Shown piece after piece: positions 1 to 8,365 of a stretch of 64,000 bases of DNA. Source of the stretch: Deinococcus sp. Arct2-2 (GTDB taxonomy: Bacteria > Deinococcota > Deinococci > Deinococcales > Deinococcaceae). The stretch covers positions 1 to 64,000 of the forward strand of contig NZ_SSNW01000019.1 in NCBI RefSeq assembly GCF_004801315.1. Reading direction: 5' to 3'. Both the position numbers and the translations under genes were made by a program. The notes beneath the pieces are model-generated. The model ran no database searches, was not told the DNA's origin, and saw nothing but the letters and a program-made list of their open reading frames with translations. The stretch's first letter is position 1. The number at the start of each line of letters is the position of its first letter.

Positions 1-53
1 TGATGCGGGAACAGCGAGGCAGGTCTCATATTCGCGACTCAGTTTAATCCCGT

Positions 54-171
54 ATCATCCGGATCGCCGTGCTGTCCCGGGGACGAGCCGTACCGCTCGT
101 CTCACGCGTCCTCGAACATGCCAGCGCTCAGGTCAGTACCGAGCAGCTCCTTCCTGTCCTGGCTGAAACCA
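54..171 (+). pseudogene. IS4-family transposase fragment
   Basis: An open frame without a start reads [20 protein letters not shown] and then a stretch ending in LPVLAETKG. This resembles the core of IS4-type DDE transposases. It is cut off on its right side, where the IS3-type sequence appears to begin, so it looks like an older element interrupted by a newer one. The left part lies at the window edge. The right boundary is approximate. Family assignment is from memory of the motif only. Confidence 0.5.
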
Positions 172-233
172 AAGGTGAACTTGCTCCGGTGTTGTGGAGG
201 AGGGGTTCAGTCTGAAGAACAATGGAGACTGAC

Positions 234-344
234 ATGAGTGCCAGCAAACATACGTACACCGCCAAGTTCAAAGAGGAAGCTGTCCGCTTGGTGATCAGCA
301 ACAAGAAGAGTTGCGCAGAGATTGCTCAGAACCTCGGGTGCTAG
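234..344 (+). pseudogene. IS3-family transposase OrfA, 5' fragment
   Basis: The frame starts with ATG and reads MSASKHTYTAKFKEEAVRLV and continues to EIAQNLGC. This is the typical N-terminal helix-turn-helix opening of IS3-family OrfA, where the pattern Y-x-x-x-F-K-x-E-A-V is characteristic. It stops after about 36 codons at a TAG formed at the junction with the IS630-type element. OrfA proteins are normally about 90-100 residues, so most of the gene is missing. A fragment of an IS3-type OrfB lies far away at 35949-36290, but no link between the two can be shown. Confidence 0.7.
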
Positions 345-1258
345 AGCATTTGACATAAGAAGATATCAGGGAAGGCATGCGTGAACCAGCCGAAGACGTC
401 CCGCAAGGAGACGGCATCCAGGGCGGCCCAAATACTCGAGAACAGCGTCGTCAAGTCTCGCGGGTCTCCAGCACGCACGAGGGCTTTGACCTTGGAAAAA
501 AGCATCTCGATGGGATTGAAATCCGGGCTGTAGGGCGGCAGGAACAGGACCGAACAGCCGTGAGCTTCGATGCGCGTCCGAACGGACGCGCGGTGGTGTG
601 CCGAGAGGTTATCCAGCACCACGACCTGTCCTGGACTGAGTGCAGGACACAACACCTCCTGCACATACCACTCAAAAATGGTTCCGTTGACGGCCCCCTC
701 AATGATCATTGGCGCACACGGGCCGGCGGCCTGCACCGCACAGATCAGCGTGTGGTTGCGGCCCCAGTTGCGCGGCACTGCGCAGTGGGCGCGCTGGGTC
801 CGGTGTGCCCGTCCGTAGGGACGGGTCATCGCCGTGTTGAAGCCACTCTCGTCAACGAACACCAATCGTGCAGGCGCTTGAAGGTAAGGTTTCAGATCGT
901 TCAGGAACTGCGTGCGCAGTTCCTCATTCCGCTCGGACGCGACCCGCGTTTTTTTTGTAGGTGATGCCGTGCCGGGCGAACACCCGGTCCACGGTGCGGT
1001 AGCTGATCTTCAACCCGGTCTTCTCCTCCAACAGGCGGGCATGTTCTTCCAGGGAGGCGTCCGCGTCCTCCTCCAGCAACTGGAGGAGGATCTGTTCGTG
1101 TTCCGTTTGTACCGTCCGTCGACGTCCACTGGGTGACTTAACTTGATCCAGTGTCCCGGCGGCGTGCTTCTTGAGGTACAACTGAACCGTTTGCAGCCCG
1201 ACCTGGAACGTCCGTGCCACACTCTGAAGGTCGCTTTCTTGTAAGGCGAGCAACATAA
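344..1258 (-). mobile_element. IS630-family insertion sequence, transposase in two frames
   Basis: The transposase is read on the minus strand. The first part (1256 to 924) carries helix-turn-helix sequence (QSVARTFQVGLQTVQLYLKK, then ISYRTVDRVFARHG). The second part (up to 341) carries the catalytic core: VFVDESGF, VVLDNLSAHH and FLPPYSPDFNPIE, the DDE signature of IS630/Tc1-mariner enzymes. The frame changes in a run of eight A on the coding strand (949-956), the usual place for slippage in this family. The change equals +1 or -2, so it is either programmed slippage or an indel. The N-terminus lacks about 15 expected residues and abuts IS110-type sequence, so the right end may be truncated. 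IS630 elements target TA, and CTAG lies at the left junction. Ends are approximate; no clear terminal inverted repeats were found. Confidence 0.75.
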
Positions 1259-1444
1259 GTGCAACATAAGTGCCATGACCGGACCGACCCCTGGGGCCGA
1301 CGTCAACACGGTGTACGTGACTTGGGACTTCAAATCGTGTTGCACGGCGTTCTGAAGGGCATGATCCAACTGTTCTCGGCGTCCTTCGAGATGCCCTCCG
1401 CCATCACCAGTGCCGGACGCCCTCCACCGTCGTGCAGAGATCAA
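1259..1444 (-). pseudogene. IS110/IS116-family transposase C-terminal remnant
   Basis: On the minus strand one frame reads YTVLTSAPGVGPVMALMLHL. This is the helix-hairpin-helix-like 'PGIGP-x-x-A' motif of the C-terminal domain of IS110/IS116/IS902 transposases. Nothing else of that protein survives: the reading runs directly into the IS630-type element. The surviving part is about 40-60 codons and has no function. Confidence 0.6.
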
Positions 1445-1833
1445 TCGGACGCCACCCTAAACCCCGCCGGGGTTCCCGCTGACGCAGTTTCTCGGCCAGG
1501 AGGGGGCTGAACCTGATCATGCGCGCAGCGTCTCCTGGCTGACCTATTGGGCCGCGGTGATGGAGCACTGCCTGAACAGCTCGGTCACAGAGGGGAAACC
1601 AGTGCTGCAGCTGTCTGGGCGTGCTGAATGATCGTCATCGAAAAGCGGTGGCGGGAGGGCTTGGCACCGGTTACGGCGGGTCCGCCGCCCCTGAACCGGT
1701 TCAGGCAACACAACCGCTGCGCCGCATACATGCGGAGCCTGGAGGGATCGGCTGGAGGGGGTCACGGCCCCACCAAGTGTTAACTGCATATTGCCGCCCC
1801 TGCACCCTTGCTGCTCAGGACATCTTGCCCCGC
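1445..1833. other. Decayed sequence between IS debris and helicase operon
   Basis: This 389-base stretch has only short open frames with no recognisable motif. It is probably further transposase debris, given its neighbours, but no family could be assigned. It also contains the region downstream of the minus-strand operon ending at 1834, where a terminator would be expected. No strong hairpin stood out. Confidence 0.3.
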
Positions 1834-4257
1834 CTAACGGATCGCCAGCCCCAAGATGTACTGAATCCGGATGCGCTCGTCCTCGCCGGATTTCAGTTCG
1901 CGGGCTTCGAGGTAAGGCGTGGAACCAGCGCGGTCCACCCGGAGGGGCCGGAATTCTTCTAAGCGGCGTTTGCCCGCCGTGATCCGGCTGCCGTACCAGC
2001 CCGAGCCGACAGATTTTTCTTCGTTGTACTGGATCAAGAGGTTGTGGCCGTTGCGAATGGCTTCTTCTAAAAACTCGCGCTTCTTGCGGGTGTCCGTGAT
2101 CATCAGCAGGTCAGAAGCTGTGCCCTGCGGGGCGACAATCTTGCGGTTCGGGGCGAGGCCCAGGATGTTCAGCGCGGCCTCTAGGGCGGCTTCTTTGCCC
2201 GCCTGCACGGTAAACAGAGTGGGGCCGAGGCTGGGGCCGATGAAGTCTTTCAGGGCCGGATGCTGCGCGAGGGCCTGCGCCTGTGGGTGCTGAATCAGCG
2301 TGACCGCAGCGACGCTGGGCGGCGGCACCGAGCCGCTCCAGACGCCGAGTTGCAGGCGCAGGGGAGCGGGCAACCGCCCGACACTGCGGGCCTCCAGATC
2401 GGTGAGAAACGAAGTGGGGAGGCCGCCGGGAGGGGTGGGCCGGACAGTGTACTTGTCTTGTCCAGCGGGCACGACGCGCCCTTCCAACAACTGGCGGGTC
2501 AAGAAATCTTGTTCGCCCGTGAGACTAAATGAGCCGTCCGCGCCGAATTTCAAGGTTTTTGCGGGCGCTTGGTCGTAATTCAGGATATTGACGCCTGCTT
2601 GAATCTGCTGCTCTGGCCCCAGCATCCGCAGGGTCTCGCCTACTGCCGTTCCGCCGGACGCGAGCGCGGCGTCCCGTTCGGCGCGGGTGGGATATTCCAG
2701 CAGCGTGACGCCCTGATGCAGCGTCAGGCGCTCCCGCCGCGCCGCCCAGTCCTGAATGGTGCGCTGCATGCTCGGGGCCAGCGGCGTGGCCGAACCTGCC
2801 TGCAAGCCGCCCAGCAGGTCAGCGAGGCTCAGGCCGTGTTCCAGCGCGGCGTACACGCTTTCGCGGGTCAGGCGGTAGGTGGCAGTTTGGGCATCAAAGC
2901 GCACCGCCTCTGCCGCTTGCAACAGCGCAAATTGGGGCGGCTGAAGCTGGGCCGGATAGACCAGCAACTCGAAATTGGGTTGCAAAATCCAAGCGGGCGG
3001 CGCGGGCACGGCGGGCGTCAGTTCGGGCGTGCTGCTGTGTTTCAGAGGAGCAGTCGGCACCACCACCGCAACGCCGTTCCGTTGCTCCACCCTGACCAAG
3101 CCGAACTCGGTCAGGGTGCCGCGCAGGGTCGCGCCGAACCACAGGGGCCAAACTTGCGGGGTCGTCGCGGGCCGGTGAATCAACCGGCTGTAGTCGTAGG
3201 TCTGAACGCGCAGTTCTGCCGGAATGACCGCGCTCATGACCCGCAGCAACTCGGCTTCGGTGGTGGCGTGGGGCAGATCCCGCAGCAAGGCGGCCATGCA
3301 GGAACGCAGCGCCCCACCCTGCGGCATTCGGTATTCTTCGTCTTCGGGCCGCTGCAACACGCCCACCAACTGCGCGAGGCGGCTCTGAAGGGCTAGCGGG
3401 CCAGCCTCAGCAAACGCCCGCGCCTGCTCTGCCCGCACCTCCAGTTGCTTGCCCGCCGCGTCCAACTGCACCACGCCGAGCTGCTGCGCCGTCACCAACC
3501 AACTGCCGGTGTCCTCTAGGGCGGGCAGCAGTTTGCTCAGTTTGCCCAGCGCCGATTTGTTGAAGGTGCCCGCTTGGGTCACGCCTAAGCCGCCCAACAG
3601 CCGCAGGCCGCGCAGGAGTTCCTGAAGGTGCAGCGCCAGCCGCGCCGCCGCCTGCGGAGGGCTGGGCGCTTGGGCCGGGTCGGCTTTTTTAAGTGTGACG
3701 GTCAGGGGCGCGGCCCCCACTTCCGGCAACCGCGACAGCAAGCGCGGGTCGGCCAGCACCCACGAGGGCGGCAAGTCTGGAAAAGGCCGGTGCCGGTAGT
3801 AGGCATAGGCGTCGCGCAACCAAGGATTCGGCACCGACGCCGGAACCAACAGGCCATCGGCGAACAGTGTCCAGAGCAGATCGGCCCCTGCAAACTCCGC
3901 CCCCTTGTACCCCTCGAATAGATTCGACGAATAGGGATCGAGCTTGATCGGCGGCGCAGGAAGGCCGCGCAGCCGCGCAAAGCTGTACAGCGCCCAGCCG
4001 TCCATCACTCCGCCGTGACGCCGTACCTCGCTCAGCAGTTGCAGCTCGGTGGGATGCAGGCGGGCGGCCAGCGCCTCCAGCCGTCCGGGATTGGCAAAAG
4101 TCATGTTCAGCGCGTCCCGGCTGGCGACCTTGCCGTTCAGTCCTTTTTCGCCGCTGTAGCGTTTGGCCACCCGGTTGAAGTGACTTGTTCCCAACATGTC
4201 GGCCAGCTGCTCCACTCGCAGCGGGGAAATCAATGTCGCTGTTTCCCTTGCGGTCAT
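1834..4257 (-). CDS. Helicase-associated protein with WYL-like C-terminus
   Basis: This is an 807-residue protein and the last gene of a three-gene operon with an XPB-type helicase. The N-terminus (about 1-130) is a winged-helix-like region (VEQLADMLG, LHPTELQLLSEVRRHGGVMD), as seen in proteins carrying the XPB/Ssl2-like 'helicase C-terminal 3' domain. The last 75 residues (FLEEAIRNGHNLLIQYNEE, then LRVDRAGSTPYLEARELKSG) resemble a WYL domain, which in other bacteria senses nucleic-acid fragments and controls repair or defence genes. There are no helicase ATPase motifs, so it is probably a partner or regulator rather than an enzyme. Its ATG overlaps the stop of the upstream small gene (ATGA), indicating translational coupling. 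Family assignment is moderate; the WYL call is an inference from pattern. Confidence 0.7.
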   Translation of the reverse strand: MTARETATLISPLRVEQLADMLGTSHFNRVAKRYSGEKGLNGKVASRDALNMTFANPGRLEALAARLHPTELQLLSEVRRHGGVMDGWALYSFARLRGLPAPPIKLDPYSSNLFEGYKGAEFAGADLLWTLFADGLLVPASVPNPWLRDAYAYYRHRPFPDLPPSWVLADPRLLSRLPEVGAAPLTVTLKKADPAQAPSPPQAAARLALHLQELLRGLRLLGGLGVTQAGTFNKSALGKLSKLLPALEDTGSWLVTAQQLGVVQLDAAGKQLEVRAEQARAFAEAGPLALQSRLAQLVGVLQRPEDEEYRMPQGGALRSCMAALLRDLPHATTEAELLRVMSAVIPAELRVQTYDYSRLIHRPATTPQVWPLWFGATLRGTLTEFGLVRVEQRNGVAVVVPTAPLKHSSTPELTPAVPAPPAWILQPNFELLVYPAQLQPPQFALLQAAEAVRFDAQTATYRLTRESVYAALEHGLSLADLLGGLQAGSATPLAPSMQRTIQDWAARRERLTLHQGVTLLEYPTRAERDAALASGGTAVGETLRMLGPEQQIQAGVNILNYDQAPAKTLKFGADGSFSLTGEQDFLTRQLLEGRVVPAGQDKYTVRPTPPGGLPTSFLTDLEARSVGRLPAPLRLQLGVWSGSVPPPSVAAVTLIQHPQAQALAQHPALKDFIGPSLGPTLFTVQAGKEAALEAALNILGLAPNRKIVAPQGTASDLLMITDTRKKREFLEEAIRNGHNLLIQYNEEKSVGSGWYGSRITAGKRRLEEFRPLRVDRAGSTPYLEARELKSGEDERIRIQYILGLAIR

Positions 4258-4553
4258 CCACCCACCACCCTCGGCAAGTGGCCCGCCTTGCGGAGGGCGT
4301 CCAGCACTGCTTTTTCACTGCCGGGGATCAGCAGGGCAAAGGTGGGGCCAAGCCGCGAAACGAGTTGCCCTGCAAGGCGGGCGTCCAGCAGCAGCGCGTC
4401 CAAATCGGCGCTATCCTGCACTTCCAGCACACTCAGCGGGCGGTGCGCCACCACCGTTTGCACGCCGGACAGCAGCGGCTGGGACGGGGCAGCGGTGAGC
4501 GGCGTTTTGGCACGCTTGGGCGGTGCGGTGCGTTTTTTTGGGGCGTCGGTCAT
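4254..4553 (-). CDS. Small conserved-looking protein between helicase genes
   Basis: This is a 99-residue protein starting MTDAPKKRTAPPKRAK; the open frame extends further upstream. ATG 4553 was preferred because the upstream extension lies in the 98-base gap after the helicase gene. The N-terminus is basic and Lys/Pro/Ala-rich, probably disordered and possibly nucleic-acid binding. The C-terminus (SVLEVQDSADLDALLLDARL to LDALRKAGHLPRVVGG) looks like a small alpha/beta fold. No known family was recognised. Its stop overlaps the ATG of the downstream gene, so the two are likely made in fixed ratio. Its position between helicase and helicase-associated protein suggests a linker or accessory role, which is inference. 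Confidence 0.6.
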   Translation of the reverse strand: MTDAPKKRTAPPKRAKTPLTAAPSQPLLSGVQTVVAHRPLSVLEVQDSADLDALLLDARLAGQLVSRLGPTFALLIPGSEKAVLDALRKAGHLPRVVGG

Positions 4554-4651
4554 GCAGGCTCCGGGGCGAGAACAAGAGGAGAGGGGGTCAGGGAGAGACG
4601 CTAAATGCAAACGAGTGCTGAAGGCAAAAGAGTAGTTCTCCTGAATCAGGG

Positions 4652-6328
4652 TCAAACCTCATGCTCATCCAGAATGCCGTAAGAATACCCCTGCGCCGCC
4701 AAGAACAATTGGCGGTGGTGGGCAAAATCTTCTTCGCTGGTTTCGCGGGTCACGAGCGAATAAAAGTAAGCGGCGCGGCCATCGGCTTTGGGCCTCAAGA
4801 GCCGCCCCAACCGCTGGGCTTCTTCCTGCCGCGAGCCAAAGGCACCCGAAACCTGAATCAGCACCTCGGCGTCGGGCAGATCGAGGGCAAAGTTGCCGAC
4901 CTTAGACAGGATCAGGGTCTTCAGGCGGCCTTCCCGAAAGGCCTGAAACAAGTCTTCCCGCGTGCGCTGTGGTGTCTTTCCCGTAATCACGGGGGCCTCC
5001 AGATCAGCACCGATCAGGTCCAGTTGGTTCAGAAATTGCCCGATAATCAGCGTGGGCAGTCCCGCGTGCCGCGCCATGACCTGCGGCAACACCGTGCGTT
5101 TGGCGGGGTTCTCGGCGGCGATGCGGTGCTTGTCGGCGTCCGGGGCCACCGCATAGGTCAGGCGTTCGGCGGGCGGCAAGCGCAGGCGCACCTCTAGGCA
5201 GTGGGCCTGCGCGATCCAGCCCTGTTCTTCCAAAGTTTTCCACGGCTGGTCGTAGCGTTTAGGCCCGATCAGCGCGAACACGTCGCTCTCCCGCCCGTCT
5301 TCGCGCACGAGGGTGGCGGTGAGGCCCAGACGCCTGCGGGCCTGCACTTCGGCCGTCAGGCGAAACACCGGGGCGGGCAGCAGATGCACTTCATCATAAA
5401 TAATCAGGCCCCACTCGGACGCGCCGATCAGCGCCAGGTGCGGATAAGCGCCCACATCTTCACTCAGGCTGCCCCGCTTGCGGTGGGTGAGCATCTGGTA
5501 GGTGCACAGCGTGACCGGGGTCAGCGGTTTGCCTGCGGCGTACTCGCTGACTTCGTCGGGCATCAGCTCCGTTTTGCCCAGCAGTTCGCGGTGCCACTGG
5601 TTCACGCTGGTGCGGTTGGTGGTCAAGATCAGGGTGCGCTGCCCCACCAGACTCATGGCGACCAGGCCCACCACTGTTTTCCCCGAACCGGGGGCCAAGA
5701 CCACCACCCCCGAACCGCCCTGGTCGCTGCCCGCGCGGTAAAAGGCCTGGGCGGCTTCCCACTGGTACCCGCGCACCTGAAGCGTGGCCGTGAGCTGCAC
5801 GGCGAGGGCGTTGCCGTCGGTGTACCCGGCCTGATCGTCCACCGGCCAGCCGACTTCGATCAGTTCTTGTTTCAGCACGCCCCGGTGCGCCGCCGGAACA
5901 GTCACGACTGTTGGTGACATCACCTCACCCAACAGCGGCTTGATGCCTTTGTGGCGCGTCAGTTCGGTCAGGAGGGCTTCGTCTCCGGCCATGACGATCA
6001 GCAGCAACATGGAATCGTACTGCTCCAGTCTCAAGCGCCCCCAGCGGCCCGCCAGTTCGCGAATATCGGTGGCCACGTTGTCGGGCAGCGGAAATTTGGC
6101 GTGCCGGGCGAGGGCGTCCACCATCGCCTCTGCCGTGACGCCCGCGCTGGCCGCATTCCACAGGGACAGCGGCGTGACCCGGTAGGTGTGGAGATGCTCG
6201 GGGCTGCTGACCAGCTCTGCAAACGGCGCGATGTCCATCCGCGCCGCTTCTGCCCGCGGGTTGAACGCTTCTAGGAACACACTGCGGTCGGCCTGCACAA
6301 TGAGTGGATTCGACGGGTCGAACGACAT
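4652..6328 (-). CDS. XPB-family DNA repair helicase (superfamily 2)
   Basis: This 558-residue protein is an ATP-dependent 3'-5' helicase of the bacterial XPB (RAD25) type. Visible motifs in order: Walker A APGSGKT (212-218), motif Ia region TTNRTSVNQWHREL, motif II as DEVH (312-315), motif III in LTATLVRED with the RED element typical of XPB (342-344), and motif VI as QRLGRLLRPK near the C-terminus. The first about 170 residues would hold the damage-recognition-like domain. It is the first gene of a minus-strand operon. Deinococcus radiodurans is known to encode a RAD25/XPB homologue. A role in duplex unwinding at lesions or promoters is inferred from the family. The start ATG is the first in frame; the upstream region 6329-6735 should hold the promoter. 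Confidence 0.9.
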   Translation of the reverse strand: MSFDPSNPLIVQADRSVFLEAFNPRAEAARMDIAPFAELVSSPEHLHTYRVTPLSLWNAASAGVTAEAMVDALARHAKFPLPDNVATDIRELAGRWGRLRLEQYDSMLLLIVMAGDEALLTELTRHKGIKPLLGEVMSPTVVTVPAAHRGVLKQELIEVGWPVDDQAGYTDGNALAVQLTATLQVRGYQWEAAQAFYRAGSDQGGSGVVVLAPGSGKTVVGLVAMSLVGQRTLILTTNRTSVNQWHRELLGKTELMPDEVSEYAAGKPLTPVTLCTYQMLTHRKRGSLSEDVGAYPHLALIGASEWGLIIYDEVHLLPAPVFRLTAEVQARRRLGLTATLVREDGRESDVFALIGPKRYDQPWKTLEEQGWIAQAHCLEVRLRLPPAERLTYAVAPDADKHRIAAENPAKRTVLPQVMARHAGLPTLIIGQFLNQLDLIGADLEAPVITGKTPQRTREDLFQAFREGRLKTLILSKVGNFALDLPDAEVLIQVSGAFGSRQEEAQRLGRLLRPKADGRAAYFYSLVTRETSEEDFAHHRQLFLAAQGYSYGILDEHEV

Positions 6329-6735
6329 GGGGGAAGTTTGACAGGTTGCGCTGCCTTAGGAGTGGTTCGGACAGGCTGGCGTGATGCGGCGGACTGGACA
6401 GGCGTGACCGGTGAGGGGCCTGCTGAAGGGGCGCAAGCCTCTGTTCTCTGGGCGTGTCTCTGGGCGGGAAGAAATTCTGGTGCCTGCCGTGGTGTCCTTT
6501 CTCGCAGGGCGCACCCCGCAGGGGGAATCAGTCCAGTGTCGTACACCCTCTCCAACGCAGGTCTCGAGCAGTGCTGGGAGGCCTAACGCAAGCCGGGCAA
6601 ACTTCTGGGTGCTTCTCTGCAGCAAGCCGACCTCACTGCCCTCCACGGACCAAAGCCAACTTGGACGGTGTGCCGTGCTCAGCAGGGCGCAGGACCCCAG
6701 ACGGGGGCCTTTGTTCCTTGGGGGAAGCGCGCCGT
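6329..6735. promoter_or_regulatory. Divergent intergenic region: helicase operon and glycerol regulator
   Basis: These 407 bases separate the minus-strand helicase operon from the plus-strand SorC-type regulator and must hold both promoters. No convincing -35/-10 pair or palindrome could be picked with confidence. The frame of the regulator stays open to 6454, but that part has an unnatural composition (many Ser/Arg/Gln, no domain), so it is treated as non-coding. Confidence 0.35.
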
Positions 6736-7737
6736 ATGCTGGCCCAACGCATGAACGATCATTCCCCGCTTCGGTTCAGTGCCTTGTCTGTTCAGGCTGT
6801 TCAAGTGGCCCGTCTGTATTACGTTCAGGGGCTAACGACTGGCGCCATTGCCAAGGAGCTGGGCCTCTCACGCCCCAAGGTGTCGCGGCTGCTGGCTCAT
6901 GCACGGCGAAGCGGGCTGGTTGAGATCCGTATTCACGACCCGGAAGGCAAAGCCCAAGGCCTGCAAGCACAACTGCAGCTGCGGTATCCCTTTCTCCAGG
7001 TTCAAGTGGTGGGTGTGCCGCCGGGCAGCAGTGAGGAAGTCTGGGCCGAACGCACCGTCACCACTGCGGCGAGGCTCCTCAATGATCTGCTGCAACCTGG
7101 GATGCGCGTTGGACTGGCGTGGGGCAACACCATGAGTGCTGTGAGCCACGCCTTGACTCCCCGAATCGTCTCAGACGTGCTGTTCGTGCAACTCAACGGA
7201 TCGGCCAGTGCGGCCGACTTTATGGACGGATTTGTCACCGATACCATCTTGCGCTTTGCCCGCAACTTTTCGGCCGGCGCGCAGCTGTTTCCTGTCCCCA
7301 CCTTTTTCGATGACCCGGCCACCAAACAAGCCATGTGGCGGGAGCGCAGTGTGCAGCACGTCTTGGCGCTTCAGGAGCGGGCCGATATTTTGATGTATTC
7401 GGTGGGAAGCCATACCGCCAGCACCCCCAGCCATGTGTACAGCGCCGGGTACCTGGATGCCGGTGACCTCCACGCGCTGAGTGCTGAGGGCGCGGTCGGT
7501 GATGTGGCCACAGTGTTCTTTCGTGCCGACGGCAGCCACCACGGACTCTCGCTCAATGCCCGGGCCAGCGGTCCCGATTTGTCGCTGCTTCAGCGCGCCA
7601 AGGAATCGGTCTGTGTGGTCAGCGGCCTCGGCAAAGCCGCCGCCCTGCATGCGGCCTTGCAGGGAGAATTGATGCGCCGCCTGATCGTGGACGAGATGAC
7701 CGCTCAGGCGGTGCTCAACCTAGATCAACCGGCCTAA
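6736..7737 (+). CDS. SorC/DeoR-family sugar-responsive transcriptional regulator
   Basis: This is a protein of about 333 residues. The N-terminus holds a helix-turn-helix (VQVARLYYVQGLTTGAIAKE, then LGLSRPKVSRLLAHARRSG), as in SorC-family regulators. The rest is the sugar-phosphate binding domain related to glucosamine-6-phosphate isomerases (GMRVGLAWGNTMSAVSHAL, VGDVATVFF, VCVVSGLGKAAALHAAL). These proteins bind operators as tetramers and release or activate on binding a phosphorylated sugar or polyol. ATG 6736 was chosen, with GGGGGAAG upstream; ATG 6751 is a close alternative. It precedes the glycerol transporter operon by 0.6 kb in the same direction, so it probably controls it with glycerol-3-phosphate or a related effector. 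That is inference. Confidence 0.85.
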   Translation: MLAQRMNDHSPLRFSALSVQAVQVARLYYVQGLTTGAIAKELGLSRPKVSRLLAHARRSGLVEIRIHDPEGKAQGLQAQLQLRYPFLQVQVVGVPPGSSEEVWAERTVTTAARLLNDLLQPGMRVGLAWGNTMSAVSHALTPRIVSDVLFVQLNGSASAADFMDGFVTDTILRFARNFSAGAQLFPVPTFFDDPATKQAMWRERSVQHVLALQERADILMYSVGSHTASTPSHVYSAGYLDAGDLHALSAEGAVGDVATVFFRADGSHHGLSLNARASGPDLSLLQRAKESVCVVSGLGKAAALHAALQGELMRRLIVDEMTAQAVLNLDQPA

Positions 7738-8326
7738 GAGAAGCGGGACGCTCGGCCTGCAGGGCTTGACGTCGAAGGCGGCCTGAAGCTGTACCCAGGA
7801 GAGGACTGGGCTAACGGTTGAGCCGAGAGTCTGTACTCCACGTTGGCCGCACAGGTCAAACTGCATGGGGATGATGTGGGTTTCTCTGGGCGCGCCGAGC
7901 GTGATGCGGGCGCCGATCACCTCAACAGGCAGTCGACGTTTCCCGCAGTGACCTGCTGTGCGGAGACCTGAGATGAGCCGGCTCCTTGACGGGTCCAGGG
8001 CCTCCGGCTGGATCTCCCCAGTCCGTGTGGGCCGAGTTCACGGCTGACTCCCTCCCTCTCGATCCTTATCCGTGCACGCTCCCGGGCAAGCGGGGCAGTG
8101 CTGTTCAGCTGCGCTCCGGAGCGGCGTGATACGGCCCAGACTTGCCGGGTGACCCCCGGGCCAACTTCCCCTCTTGAACATACGTTCACGAGGGGGTACT
8201 CTCTGTTCACGCAACCTACATCACCATTGCAATGGCCTAGCAGCAGCTTTCGCCCGCTTGACCGTCGTCGTTTGAAGCCTGCTCAGGAACGGACTTCAGC
8301 TGCTTGACTCCCGTTCAAGGAGAACC
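7738..8326 (+). promoter_or_regulatory. Upstream regulatory region of the glycerol operon
   Basis: These 589 bases lie between the regulator and the glycerol transporter genes. They contain the inverted repeat at 8175-8188 and a further GTTCAC half-site about 15 bases downstream. Several short frames exist on both strands but none shows a domain or good ribosome-binding site. No terminator hairpin for the regulator gene was found with confidence. Confidence 0.5.
8175..8188 (+). promoter_or_regulatory. Candidate operator TGAACATACGTTCA
   Basis: The 14-mer has perfect 5-base arms (TGAAC/GTTCA) around a 4-base centre. A third half-site GTTCAC follows at about 8204-8209. SorC/DeoR-type regulators often recognise TTGAA- or TGAAC-type arms, so this is the best candidate site for the adjacent SorC-family protein. 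It lies about 140 bases before the leader ORF of the transporter operon. Confidence 0.45.
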
Positions 8327-8365
8327 ATGCTCTCACTGCTGGCTGTGTTGTGGCCTCCCCGATGA
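8327..8365 (+). CDS. 12-residue leader ORF coupled to glpS
   Basis: ATG 8327 is preceded by a strong AAGGAG six bases upstream and encodes MLSLLAVLWPPR followed by TGA (8363-8365). That stop overlaps the ATG of the first transporter gene (ATG 8362-8364), giving an ATGA junction. The transporter ATG itself has no good Shine-Dalgarno sequence, so ribosomes finishing this mini-ORF could start the ATPase. The peptide ends in Trp-Pro-Pro-Arg; Pro-Pro next to the stop is a typical slow-translation site. Whether the peptide has any function beyond coupling is unknown. GTG 8350 is an alternative start for the ATPase that would make this ORF irrelevant. Confidence 0.45.
   Translation: MLSLLAVLWPPR

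Noticed and set aside
345..362. TTTGACATAAG resembling half of the Deinococcus radiation/desiccation response motif
   Set aside because: Only one half of the palindrome is present, and it lies at the end of an IS element and not before a repair gene.
1544..1962. Several short frames at the end of the helicase operon
   Set aside because: They either overlap the end of the large minus-strand gene or show no recognisable transposase motif.
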